Positions 13,893 to 21,645 of a DNA stretch of 28,673 nt are shown here, one piece after another. The stretch spans positions 1 through 28,673 of the forward strand of contig JAGCWY010000045.1 in assembly GCA_017961625.1 (NCBI GenBank), read 5' to 3'. How positions within the stretch are numbered: the stretch's first letter is position 1; each line of letters begins with the position of its first letter. The position numbers were made by a program, and so were the translations under genes. Under the pieces are notes generated by a model, which worked only from the letters and a program-made list of their open reading frames with translations, was not told the DNA's origin and did no database searches. The DNA is from Ruminococcus sp. (GTDB lineage Bacteria > Bacillota > Clostridia > Oscillospirales > Ruminococcaceae).

Positions 13893-14454
13893 AGATTTTT
13901 GCATATTTTTTTACTCGATCTGATAGTATGAGAGCAAGAACGAGCTTAAGCAGATCAAAGGGTACAAAGGGAATAACGCATATCTTTGCGGCTTTTATGA
14001 AGGCTATTGTACTTCCGTTGTCGGAATATCCGTATACGAACCATAATGTTCCGAAAGTATAGCAGACTGCAAGCCCTGCGAGCAGCAGTATTATCTGTAC
14101 AGCAAGCTTTTTGCCGAGGAGCTTAGTGCCTGCCCAGTATATAAGAGCCATAAGCATAAAGCCGAGGATATAACCGCCTGTAGGCCCAACGAGTACTCCC
14201 AAGCCGCCCTTGAAGCCGGTAAATACGGGAAGGCCTATAGCTCCGAGAAGTATGTAGGCTAAACAAGAGAACAGCCCGTCCCTGCCGCCGAGGGTCAGCA
14301 GAACGCAGAATACTGCGAAGGTCTGGAGAGTTATGGCAATAGTGCCTATAGGTATTGATATCCATGCGCATACGACCGTTAAGGCGGTAAAAAGCGCAGT
14401 CATTACAAGCTCCTTGGTCGTGAAGCCTTTTTGTGGTATTGTTATGTCTAACAT
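13891..14454 (-). CDS. bioY: Biotin transporter BioY (ECF S component)
   Basis: This 187-residue protein is almost entirely hydrophobic with about six membrane spans. It shows the BioY signatures: LGGRDGLFSCLAYILLGAIGLPVF, the GPTGGYILGF motif and a C-terminal VIPFVPFDLLKL segment. BioY binds biotin and works alone or with the shared energy-coupling EcfA/A'/T module, which is not in this window. The ATG at 14454 is preferred because AGGAG lies 9 nt upstream; the ATG at 14463 abuts that site directly. A perfect promoter lies upstream. Confidence 0.92.
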   Translation of the reverse strand: MLDITIPQKGFTTKELVMTALFTALTVVCAWISIPIGTIAITLQTFAVFCVLLTLGGRDGLFSCLAYILLGAIGLPVFTGFKGGLGVLVGPTGGYILGFMLMALIYWAGTKLLGKKLAVQIILLLAGLAVCYTFGTLWFVYGYSDNGSTIAFIKAAKICVIPFVPFDLLKLVLALILSDRVKKYAKI

Positions 14455-14484
14455 TGAAAGCATCTCCTAAATTCTGATAGCTAT

Positions 14485-14513
14485 ATTATATCACGTTTTT
14501 TATCTAATGTCAA
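14485..14513 (-). promoter_or_regulatory. Consensus promoter of bioY
   Basis: Minus-strand TTGACA (14513-14508), a 17-nt spacer and TATAAT (14490-14485), an exact match, about 31 nt before the start. I did not find a convincing BirA-type inverted repeat over it. Confidence 0.82.
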
Positions 14514-14647
14514 CCCTGTGCAACAAATCCGGGTGACGATGCTCGCATTTTTTTTGTAATTAATAATAATATATATGATAATTGCGAAGCTAGCGCCGAC
14601 GTGTTCGCGTTAGAAAAAAGAAAAGCATCAGTTTATTTCCGAGAGTG

Positions 14648-14676
14648 TTGCTATTTCTATAATAATATGTTATAAT
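14648..14676 (+). promoter_or_regulatory. Extended -10 promoter of the P-type ATPase gene
   Basis: TTGCTA (14648-14653), a 17-nt spacer and TATAAT (14671-14676) with TGT before the -10 box. Confidence 0.6.
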
Positions 14677-14712
14677 AATATACAGTATAATGTGCGAGGA
14701 GTATTATTAATA

Positions 14713-17106
14713 ATGAAAACCAGTGAATTCAGGGATATCATTGATTACAAGCGCATAAAGGCGGACCGCGATACCGGTCTGACTGAAGAACAAGTAACGC
14801 AGAGGATTGAAGAGGGTCTCGATAATCGCCCCGTCAAAGCACCGTCCAAGACCGTTAAGGATATACTCTCTGATAATATTTTTACTTACTTTAACCTTAT
14901 ATTTGTTATTCTCTCGGTGCTACTGATAGTTGTAGGCTCGTATCGTGATCTTACTTTCATGCCCGTCATCATTGCCAATGCTCTGACAGGTATCATTCAG
15001 GAGTTGCGCTCAAAGTCTGTCCTCGACAAGATATCAATGCTGAATGCTCCCGTATCTACTGTTGTTCGCGATGGAGAAATAAAAAAAGTTCCTTCGAAGG
15101 AGCTCGTTCTTGATGATATCGTAATATTCAGGGCAGGCAATCAGATATGCGCCGATGCTATAGTAGTTGACGGAAACGTATCGGTAAACGAGTCGCTCCT
15201 TACAGGCGAGTCTGACGAGGTGAGCAAGAAGCCTGGAGATACTCTCATGTCGGGAAGCTATATCGTTTCCGGAACCTGCCGAGCAAGACTGGAAAAGGTG
15301 GGCAGGGAATCATATATATCAAGGCTGACCATTCAGGCTAAAAAGACCAAGAAGGGTGAACAGTCGGAAATGATACGCTCCCTGAACAGGATAGTAAAAT
15401 TTGCAGGCTTCGCTATAATACCAATAGGCATCATACTTTTCTATCAGGCATACTATCTGAATCATGAGACTATCAGGGCAAGCGTTCAGTCAATGGTGGC
15501 TGCAGTCATAGGAATGATACCAGAGGGCTTGTTCCTGCTTGCCAGCGTTGCCCTCGTTATCAGTACTATGAAGCTTGCTGTGAACAAGGTTCTTGTACAT
15601 GACATGAAATGCATAGAGACCCTTGCACGTGTCGATGTGCTTTGCGTGGACAAGACAGGTACTATCACCGAGAATACAATGACTGTATCGGCTGTTGTGA
15701 ATGCCGAGGAGGGCGATGACGACGATCGTATACAGGGGTTGCTCAGTGATTTTGCGGCAGCTCAGGATTCAGACAACGAGACTATGGCAGCTATCAAGAA
15801 CCATTTCCACTGTCCGGCAGGCAGGAGAGCTGTTGCAGCTACTGGCTTCTCTTCTGAGTTTAAGTACAGCAGCGTTACATTTGAAAAGGATTCCTACGTT
15901 CTCGGAGCTCCGGAGTTCGTTCTCAGGGATAATATAAAGGATCATCGTGAACTGATAGATTCCTACAGCCGCAAAGGCTACCGCGTGCTTGCCTTTGGCA
16001 GATATAAAGGCTTGCCGGACGGCAAAGAGCTTACCTCTGAGGTGGAGCCTGTATGTTTTGTTATAATGTCCAACCCAATAAGGAAGAACGCTCCTGATAC
16101 ATTCAGGTATTTCGCCGAGCAGGGTGTGGAAGTAAAGGTAATATCAGGCGATAATCCTGTGACCGTGTCTGAGGTGGCAAAGCGTGCCGGTATAAAGAAT
16201 GCCGGTGATTACGTTGATGCCACTACTCTTACTACGGAAAGCTCCATAAAGGAGGCTGTAACAAGATATACGGTATTCGGAAGAGTAACTCCTGAGCAGA
16301 AGAGAAAATTTGTTAGAGCTCTGAAAAAGGCTGGAAAGACCGTTGCAATGACAGGAGACGGCGTAAACGACGTGCTCGCTCTCAAGGACGCTGACTGCTC
16401 CGTTGCTATGGCTTCGGGAAGCGACGTAGCCGCGCAGGCTGCTCAGTTGGTGCTTTTGGAGTCTGACTTCTCGAAAATGCCAGACGTAGTAGCGGAGGGA
16501 CGAAAGGTCGTTAACAACCTCGAACGCTCGGGCAGCTTGTTCATAGTAAAGAATATTTTCTCGTTCATCATTGCTATACTTTCGATATGCTTCGGTATGA
16601 AGTATCCGCTGCTCCCGTCGCAGATATCTCTTATAAGCGTGTTTACTATTGGACTTCCTGCCTTCTTCCTGTCGTTCATGCCAAATCGTGAGCTGATACG
16701 GGGACGCTTCATAATGAATATCCTGCTAAAGGCTCTTCCTGCGGCTCTGACTGACGTGCTCGTTGTAGGAGCCATGATATATTTCGGCAATATATTCAGT
16801 GTGGCTCCAAACGATATCGCTACGGCATCCACGATACTTATGAGTATTGTTGGTATGATGATTCTCTATCAGATATCCAAGCCGCTTGATGTCCTGAAAA
16901 TGGGTATATGGATAGGCTGCGGACTCGGTCTTGTATGCTGTATGGTATTCGTCAGCGACCTGTTTTCAATATCCTCAATGTCAAACAGATGTATCATACT
17001 TTGTGTGAACTTCTCGATAATCGCAGAGCCATGTCTGAGATACCTGACTATGATAACAAAAAAGGTGCAGGACTTCTTTGTAAAGGACGAGCCCAAAACT
17101 GAATAA
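14713..17106 (+). CDS. CtpE-like P-type cation-transporting ATPase
   Basis: This 797-residue membrane pump has the P-type core: an actuator-domain TGES (164-167), the membrane PEGL motif (270-273, PEGLFLLASVAL), the phosphorylation motif DKTGT with D313, and the hinge MTGDGVND. About ten membrane spans are visible: two pairs before the catalytic domains and six after. There is no N-terminal heavy-metal domain and no CPx motif, which argues against copper or zinc. The PEGL-LL-SVA motif and the following sequence are most like actinobacterial CtpE and streptococcal Exp7, linked to calcium. So calcium is the likely ion by inference. ATG 14713 is used; AGGAG is 11 nt upstream. A GTG at 14692 precedes the same frame. 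Confidence 0.88.
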   Translation: MKTSEFRDIIDYKRIKADRDTGLTEEQVTQRIEEGLDNRPVKAPSKTVKDILSDNIFTYFNLIFVILSVLLIVVGSYRDLTFMPVIIANALTGIIQELRSKSVLDKISMLNAPVSTVVRDGEIKKVPSKELVLDDIVIFRAGNQICADAIVVDGNVSVNESLLTGESDEVSKKPGDTLMSGSYIVSGTCRARLEKVGRESYISRLTIQAKKTKKGEQSEMIRSLNRIVKFAGFAIIPIGIILFYQAYYLNHETIRASVQSMVAAVIGMIPEGLFLLASVALVISTMKLAVNKVLVHDMKCIETLARVDVLCVDKTGTITENTMTVSAVVNAEEGDDDDRIQGLLSDFAAAQDSDNETMAAIKNHFHCPAGRRAVAATGFSSEFKYSSVTFEKDSYVLGAPEFVLRDNIKDHRELIDSYSRKGYRVLAFGRYKGLPDGKELTSEVEPVCFVIMSNPIRKNAPDTFRYFAEQGVEVKVISGDNPVTVSEVAKRAGIKNAGDYVDATTLTTESSIKEAVTRYTVFGRVTPEQKRKFVRALKKAGKTVAMTGDGVNDVLALKDADCSVAMASGSDVAAQAAQLVLLESDFSKMPDVVAEGRKVVNNLERSGSLFIVKNIFSFIIAILSICFGMKYPLLPSQISLISVFTIGLPAFFLSFMPNRELIRGRFIMNILLKALPAALTDVLVVGAMIYFGNIFSVAPNDIATASTILMSIVGMMILYQISKPLDVLKMGIWIGCGLGLVCCMVFVSDLFSISSMSNRCIILCVNFSIIAEPCLRYLTMITKKVQDFFVKDEPKTE

Positions 17107-17109
17107 TAC

Positions 17110-17181
17110 AAAAGGCAGTTCGTTAATTGCAGTACTTAATAAAGTTCATTTATAAGTATTACATTTATGAACTGCCTTTTT
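17110..17181. terminator. Large bidirectional terminator
   Basis: AAAAGGCAGTTC (17110-17121) pairs with GAACTGCCTTTT (17169-17180), with an inner ACTTA/TAAGT stem. A and T tracts on both sides suit both the ATPase gene (plus) and the HMA gene (minus). Confidence 0.85.
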
Positions 17182-17183
17182 GA

Positions 17184-17435
17184 TTACTTTTTTCCGAAAA
17201 GCCCTTTTTTTACATAGGGCTCAGTAGTCATACCGAGTACCTTGTATCCGTCTTTTTCAATTGCTTCTCTGAGGACTTTTTCATCGGGCTCCTTTTCAGT
17301 TATAAGTTCTGTAATGCCTTTTTTGTGCGAGGAGGTCACCTTTTCGGCTGAGATCGCTCCGCGAACAGCGTCGCTGACGTGAGCCTCGCACATTCCACAC
17401 ATCATTCCTTCGATATTTATTACGGTTTTGAACAT
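17184..17435 (-). CDS. Small heavy-metal-associated (HMA) domain protein
   Basis: This 83-residue protein has the ferredoxin-like HMA pattern with a metal-binding GMMCGMC motif (C13, C16), as in CopZ-type copper chaperones, followed by AEKVTSSHKKGITELITEK and a lysine-rich tail. It would bind Cu(I) or a similar soft metal in the cytoplasm. The tail is longer than that of classical CopZ (about 68 residues). AAAGGAG lies 8 nt before the ATG at 17435. No copper ATPase is adjacent; the neighbouring ATPase lacks copper motifs, so the two are not necessarily linked. Confidence 0.85.
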   Translation of the reverse strand: MFKTVINIEGMMCGMCEAHVSDAVRGAISAEKVTSSHKKGITELITEKEPDEKVLREAIEKDGYKVLGMTTEPYVKKGLFGKK

Positions 17436-17575
17436 ATTTTCAGCTCCTTTGGTTAGTGTATACTGACGATATGATTTTACTCCTTTTTCAGCATTTTGTC
17501 AAGTGGGCAGGTGCTTTTGCACAAGAGGCAGAGGCGACACATATATGGTTCATTGCCGCCACGTGTCTTTGCGGT

Positions 17576-17604
17576 TTGACTTTTGGTGTGAAATATGGTA
17601 ATAT
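17576..17604 (+). promoter_or_regulatory. Promoter of the M23 peptidase gene
   Basis: TTGACT (17576-17581), a 17-nt spacer and TAATAT (17599-17604), 42 nt before ATG 17647. A TTTACG/CGTAAA stem (about 17617-17632) lies in the short leader, next to AAAGGAG. Confidence 0.6.
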
Positions 17605-17646
17605 ATGTATAAGAATTTACGCTCTACGTAAAGGAGTAGTTTTATC

Positions 17647-18984
17647 ATGAAAAATACTATCAGGAGAGTTGCGGCTGTCCTTGTTGTTATAGCACTTGTA
17701 TTCACTTTGCAGTCATGGCTGCCTTTAGGCAGGAATGTTCATGCGGCTGCACTGGCTGTATGGCCTACAGAATCAAGATTCAGGAATATTACGACTTATT
17801 TCGACTCTTCAAGAAATGTGAACGATGTTTCCGGATATCACAACGGCATTGACATTGAAGCCAATGGCGGAAGCAGTATATATGCTGCTTACACTGGAAA
17901 GGTTACCTCTGCGGACTGGAAGGACGGCTACGGCTATATGGTAATAATCTATCATGCCGACCTTGGTGTGTACACTTTCTACGCTCATGCCTCACAGCTC
18001 CTTGTGAGCGCTGGAGCTTCCGTAAATCAGGGTGATATCATCGCTCAGGTGGGAAGTACGGGAAATTCTTCAGGAAATCACCTGCATTTTGGTATATGCG
18101 ATACATTACAGGCTGGTTGGCCGGCGCGTACATACTACGATCCGCTCAGCTATTTTACGTATTCCGACAATGCAGGCGGAAATACGACAGTTGCTCCGCC
18201 AACGATGAACGCTGAGCCGGAGTGCAGCTGCACCGAGGACTGTGCAGGTCTGTATACCACAAAGGGCGTTGTGACTTACCTTAATATCAGAGCCGGACAT
18301 AATACCACGTCTGCAGTGATCGGAGAGATACCTGCAGGAGCTGAGTTCACTGTGACCAAGGGCAACGGAGAGTGGGCGCACGTTGATTACAACGGCAAGA
18401 AGGGCTACGCTTCAATGGCTTATATGCAGCTAAAATCCGAGCTCAAATCGGGAATGACCATAGAAGGAGCCACATCTCCAACAGGAAATATTTCCAAAGG
18501 CAAGGCTTTCTCGATAAAGGGCGTAATTACGTCGAATTTCAAGATTACAAAGGTCTATGGTGGAGTTTATTTCCGAAGCGGAGAGGTTACCAGCCAGTAT
18601 GCGGAAGCTGCTCCCAACGCCTGCAAGTATGATCTTTCTTCATATTTTGACCGCAATATTGTCTTTAACGCCCTCAACGACGGCGATTATACTTACAAGA
18701 TAACTGCCGAGGACGAAAAGGGTGAGAAGTTCGAGTTGGTGACAAGCGATTTTGTTATAGGCAAGGGAAGCGGTACACCATCAGAAACGGCTGTTGCAGG
18801 CGACCTTAACGCCGACAGAAAGCTTGATATATCCGACTTGGTGATCTTGCAGGATCATTTGCTTAACAAGTCGGAGGGCTTCACAAAGGAGCAGTATGAG
18901 GCTTCAGACCTTAATAAGGATGGAAGCGTAGATGTTTTTGATCTTGTAGCCATTAAGAAGGCTATCATTAAGGCTTCGGCTTGA
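17647..18984 (+). CDS. Secreted M23 metallopeptidase with SH3 and dockerin
   Basis: The 445-residue protein has a signal peptide (about 1-34, ending HAA) and an M23/LytM peptidase domain (about 45-170). Its zinc ligands H65, D69 and H147 and the catalytic H114 and H145 are present (HNGID and HLHFG motifs). An SH3b-like domain follows (about 204-262), then a beta-rich region (about 265-372). A C-terminal dockerin (about 385-441) has the two calcium loops DLNADRKLDISD and DLNKDGSVDVFD. M23 enzymes cut peptide cross-links of peptidoglycan. A dockerin would place it on a scaffoldin, which is odd for a wall hydrolase and may link wall turnover to cellulosome display. ATG 17647 has AAAGGAG 10 nt upstream. 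Confidence 0.9.
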   Translation: MKNTIRRVAAVLVVIALVFTLQSWLPLGRNVHAAALAVWPTESRFRNITTYFDSSRNVNDVSGYHNGIDIEANGGSSIYAAYTGKVTSADWKDGYGYMVIIYHADLGVYTFYAHASQLLVSAGASVNQGDIIAQVGSTGNSSGNHLHFGICDTLQAGWPARTYYDPLSYFTYSDNAGGNTTVAPPTMNAEPECSCTEDCAGLYTTKGVVTYLNIRAGHNTTSAVIGEIPAGAEFTVTKGNGEWAHVDYNGKKGYASMAYMQLKSELKSGMTIEGATSPTGNISKGKAFSIKGVITSNFKITKVYGGVYFRSGEVTSQYAEAAPNACKYDLSSYFDRNIVFNALNDGDYTYKITAEDEKGEKFELVTSDFVIGKGSGTPSETAVAGDLNADRKLDISDLVILQDHLLNKSEGFTKEQYEASDLNKDGSVDVFDLVAIKKAIIKASA

Positions 18985-18994
18985 ATAAAAAAAT

Positions 18995-19027
18995 GATCCC
19001 GGAGGTGTTGCTTCCGGGATCTTTTAT
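18995..19027. terminator. Bidirectional terminator between peptidase and xylanase genes
   Basis: GATCCCGGA (18995-19003) and TCCGGGATC (19013-19021) form a 9-bp stem. TTTTATT follows on the plus strand and a run of seven T on the minus strand after CA. Confidence 0.85.
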
Positions 19028-19064
19028 TAACTATATCATGCTTTGTATTTTTTATACGTATATA

Positions 19065-21143
19065 TTACGCTATAGAACCAAAAGAGTGATCTTCAGGTTT
19101 GGATGTATCAGTGACAACGACTTCAAAATCGTCATTTATATCAGCGTTCTTGTCTAATTCGATAAGAAAATGCCACTGGCACATTGCCATATCGCCGCCG
19201 TTTTTCAGGAGTTCTATCTCAACCTTGTCTTTGGTCACCTTTGTTACCTTATGACATTTGGTGTTGATAAATGTTTCCTGATAAAGGATAATTACAAGTT
19301 TATGACTTTTGAACCATTCATCGCTGTATTTTTCAACAGCTTCTGAAAAGGGGACAGAGTAATTAGAAAACCAGTTCTGTATATCATAAAAATCATAATT
19401 TTCCTCGTTTTCGGATATATATTCCTCAAGCTCCGCACGACTGCCGATTATTTTTGTCTTCGGAAAAGTTTCATCAGTCAATAGTTTTCGTGTGTGTGTA
19501 AAGATATACTGAGCGTCGAAGTCGTAAGAGTCTTTTGATTCTGTGATAGATGTTGCAGTTGTTGTTGATGATAAAGTTGATATTGTGGTAGTTGCAGTAG
19601 TAGTAGTTGTTGTTGTTGTTACGGTCGTGTCTCTGGAGAAGCTGCCTGCACCGAGAAGGTATCTCTGAATACATACAAGGTCTGCCACGTTGACCGCTCC
19701 GTCGTCGTTTACATCTGCTCTGTGAAGATATTGCCCTTTACCTGAAAGAAGGTTCAGAATGAGCCTTCTGAACGGAGCAAGGTCAAAAACGTCAACTGTG
19801 CCGTCTTCGTTTATATCGCCCTTTACTTCCGAAATATCCTTTTCCTCTTCTAGGAGTTTGCTCATATATGACTGCACTCCACCTTCGGCTACATAAGCAT
19901 AGTCAATGAAGAAATCGGTATTGCTGCCTGTCGTTTCGATACGGATAGTGGTATTCTGTGCTCCCTCGGGAATAGTATAGGAGGTAGTTGAAAGATCAGT
20001 CCATTCGTCCTTTTTCGCTTTGACTGAGGCAGCTCTATCGAATTGATCGAAACCGTTCTCATCTGTATACATGACTGTGAGTATAAAATCTGTAGCATCT
20101 TCAGTATCCTGCTTTACCGCCGCGCCGAAGCTTATGGTGTCGCCGGGAAAGAAGTTGCCGGAAATTTGCATAACAGGACCTTCCCATGATTCGATACGGT
20201 CAGATACAAGTACACATTTATCGTCTGCGTTTCCGTAGTAACCGTTTTCTGATACCGACATATTGCAGTCATAGTAGGGAGACCAGTCAATTATAGTATC
20301 AGTGTCAAAATTGTATATTTGATAATAACCGTAGATGTCGGCAAAATTCAGCCTTGGATTTCTTGAATTTGTGCCGAATCTGATAATCTGTACAGGGGCG
20401 GATGAATCATGTCCGCTGACCAGAACACTATTTACGTCAGCCGAGCCGCTGGAGTGATGATTTTCAAAATACAGGCATACTTCATAAAGAGTTCCTGACA
20501 TATCAAGTCCTAACTGCTCCCATGTCTGAAAATGCTGACAAAAGCTGACATCACCATTGATATGGTTGTTTTGGTAGTTTCTTACTGGATTTTCTGTGCG
20601 TATGCTCCAGTACCGAGGAAATGATGTTGTTCCGTTAAGACTTGGCTGATTGTAGACCATATTTCTGTACAGGTCATAAGTGTTGCCGTTGAGTATGTAT
20701 GAGCCGCAGTCCGTAGCCGATGGATACATTGGAGAAGGCTTGACGGCTCCCCAGGCCTCGACGATAAAATACTCAACAAGAGGATTTCTTGTCCAGCCGT
20801 GAACAGCCATGAAGGAATCGCCCTTCGGGAAATAATCGACATCATATTCAAGGCAACGCCAGTTAAATGGTAATTGACGGTAACTCTGCTTTTGTGAGTC
20901 GAAATTCTTGCCCATACCAAAAATACATTCCTCTATATCTTCCCATGAGCAGGTGAACGAGTTAGTATCAGCTTTCATATCAGCTTCTCCGATACTGCCC
21001 TTATTCCACATCTCATAGTCGTACTGACCAATCGCACCTTTTTTCTGTTGGTCAGCAGCAGAAACAGTAAATGGAACAGATGAAAATAGAATCAGCGCTG
21101 AAACAATGCCGCTGATGAACCTTTTTACTTCTCTGGATACCAT
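19065..21143 (-). CDS. Cellulosomal GH11 xylanase, GH11-CBM22-dockerin-unknown
   Basis: The 692-residue protein has a signal peptide (1 to about 29, ending VSA). The GH11 domain (about 40-250) has nucleophile E124 in PLVEYFIVE and acid/base E227 in YFENHHSSGSA. A CBM22 follows (about 297-422). An internal dockerin (about 441-499) carries the calcium loops DINEDGTVDVFD and DVNDDGAVNVAD. A threonine-rich linker (about 505-530) leads to a C-terminal region of about 150 residues (540-692) that I cannot assign. It should cut internal beta-1,4 bonds of xylan while attached to a scaffoldin. The ATG at 21143 is used because AGGAG lies 8 nt upstream and a proper signal peptide then begins at residue 1; the frame is open 18 codons further. 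It is transcribed alone, opposite to the GH43 enzyme. Confidence 0.92.
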   Translation of the reverse strand: MVSREVKRFISGIVSALILFSSVPFTVSAADQQKKGAIGQYDYEMWNKGSIGEADMKADTNSFTCSWEDIEECIFGMGKNFDSQKQSYRQLPFNWRCLEYDVDYFPKGDSFMAVHGWTRNPLVEYFIVEAWGAVKPSPMYPSATDCGSYILNGNTYDLYRNMVYNQPSLNGTTSFPRYWSIRTENPVRNYQNNHINGDVSFCQHFQTWEQLGLDMSGTLYEVCLYFENHHSSGSADVNSVLVSGHDSSAPVQIIRFGTNSRNPRLNFADIYGYYQIYNFDTDTIIDWSPYYDCNMSVSENGYYGNADDKCVLVSDRIESWEGPVMQISGNFFPGDTISFGAAVKQDTEDATDFILTVMYTDENGFDQFDRAASVKAKKDEWTDLSTTSYTIPEGAQNTTIRIETTGSNTDFFIDYAYVAEGGVQSYMSKLLEEEKDISEVKGDINEDGTVDVFDLAPFRRLILNLLSGKGQYLHRADVNDDGAVNVADLVCIQRYLLGAGSFSRDTTVTTTTTTTTATTTISTLSSTTTATSITESKDSYDFDAQYIFTHTRKLLTDETFPKTKIIGSRAELEEYISENEENYDFYDIQNWFSNYSVPFSEAVEKYSDEWFKSHKLVIILYQETFINTKCHKVTKVTKDKVEIELLKNGGDMAMCQWHFLIELDKNADINDDFEVVVTDTSKPEDHSFGSIA

Positions 21144-21229
21144 TTCTATCACTCCTATACATAATCCAAAATACCTTAAGATAAACTGCCAGTACAAAAG
21201 GGCAAAATACCCTATTATTTGTTACCTTT

Positions 21230-21259
21230 ATTATAAAATGAATAAGAGATTAAATGCAA
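21230..21259 (-). promoter_or_regulatory. Possible promoter of the xylanase gene
   Basis: Minus-strand TTGCAT (21259-21254), an 18-nt spacer and TATAAT (21235-21230). The -35 box is weak, as is common for activator-dependent promoters. The leader would be about 80 nt. Confidence 0.45.
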
Positions 21260-21397
21260 GCCAAAATTTGTGGAGTGTTGTAAATAACATCAAAAATTGC
21301 TTGGATGTTGAAAAAATGAAGCACTTTTGCAATAGATAGCTGACGGGGATGATAAATGTTCATGTCTAGAACTGCCCGATAATACGGAAGGTTTTTA

Positions 21398-21577
21398 ATG
21401 AATGAGGAGAAATGTATAGATATTTTTGCTCCGATAGCAAATATTGATATGTTTAGCGCAAAAATGATATTTATAGTAGAAATATTACCATTTATAACAA
21501 AATTTTGGTATAACGAAAAAAGAATCATACATTATAATTTAATAAAATATAAAGAAATTGTGAACTTTGACCGTTGA
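21398..21577 (+). CDS. Possible 59-residue protein upstream of the GH43 gene
   Basis: ATG 21398 with GGAAGG 6 nt upstream opens 59 codons to a TGA at 21575-21577. The predicted protein is rich in Ile, Phe and Lys with a hydrophobic middle, and codon use is much more AT-rich than in the neighbours. It resembles nothing I know. It ends inside the inverted repeat at 21559-21586. In such AT-rich DNA it may be chance or a relic. The rest of 21260-21397 and 21578-21645 contains no other gene. Confidence 0.25.
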   Translation: MNEEKCIDIFAPIANIDMFSAKMIFIVEILPFITKFWYNEKRIIHYNLIKYKEIVNFDR

Positions 21578-21586
21578 AAGTTCACA
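21559..21586. promoter_or_regulatory. Operator-like inverted repeat upstream of the GH43 gene
   Basis: TGTGAACTTT (21559-21568), 8-nt spacer and AAAGTTCACA (21577-21586) are perfectly complementary. It lies 60 nt before the GH43 start, just downstream of a TATAAT at 21533-21538. It could be a repressor or activator site, or an mRNA 5' stem. Confidence 0.55.
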
Positions 21587-21645
21587 GTTAAAACGAAGGG
21601 AAATAATAAAAAGCAAATCCAAAAATAAAAAACGGGGGCAGACTT

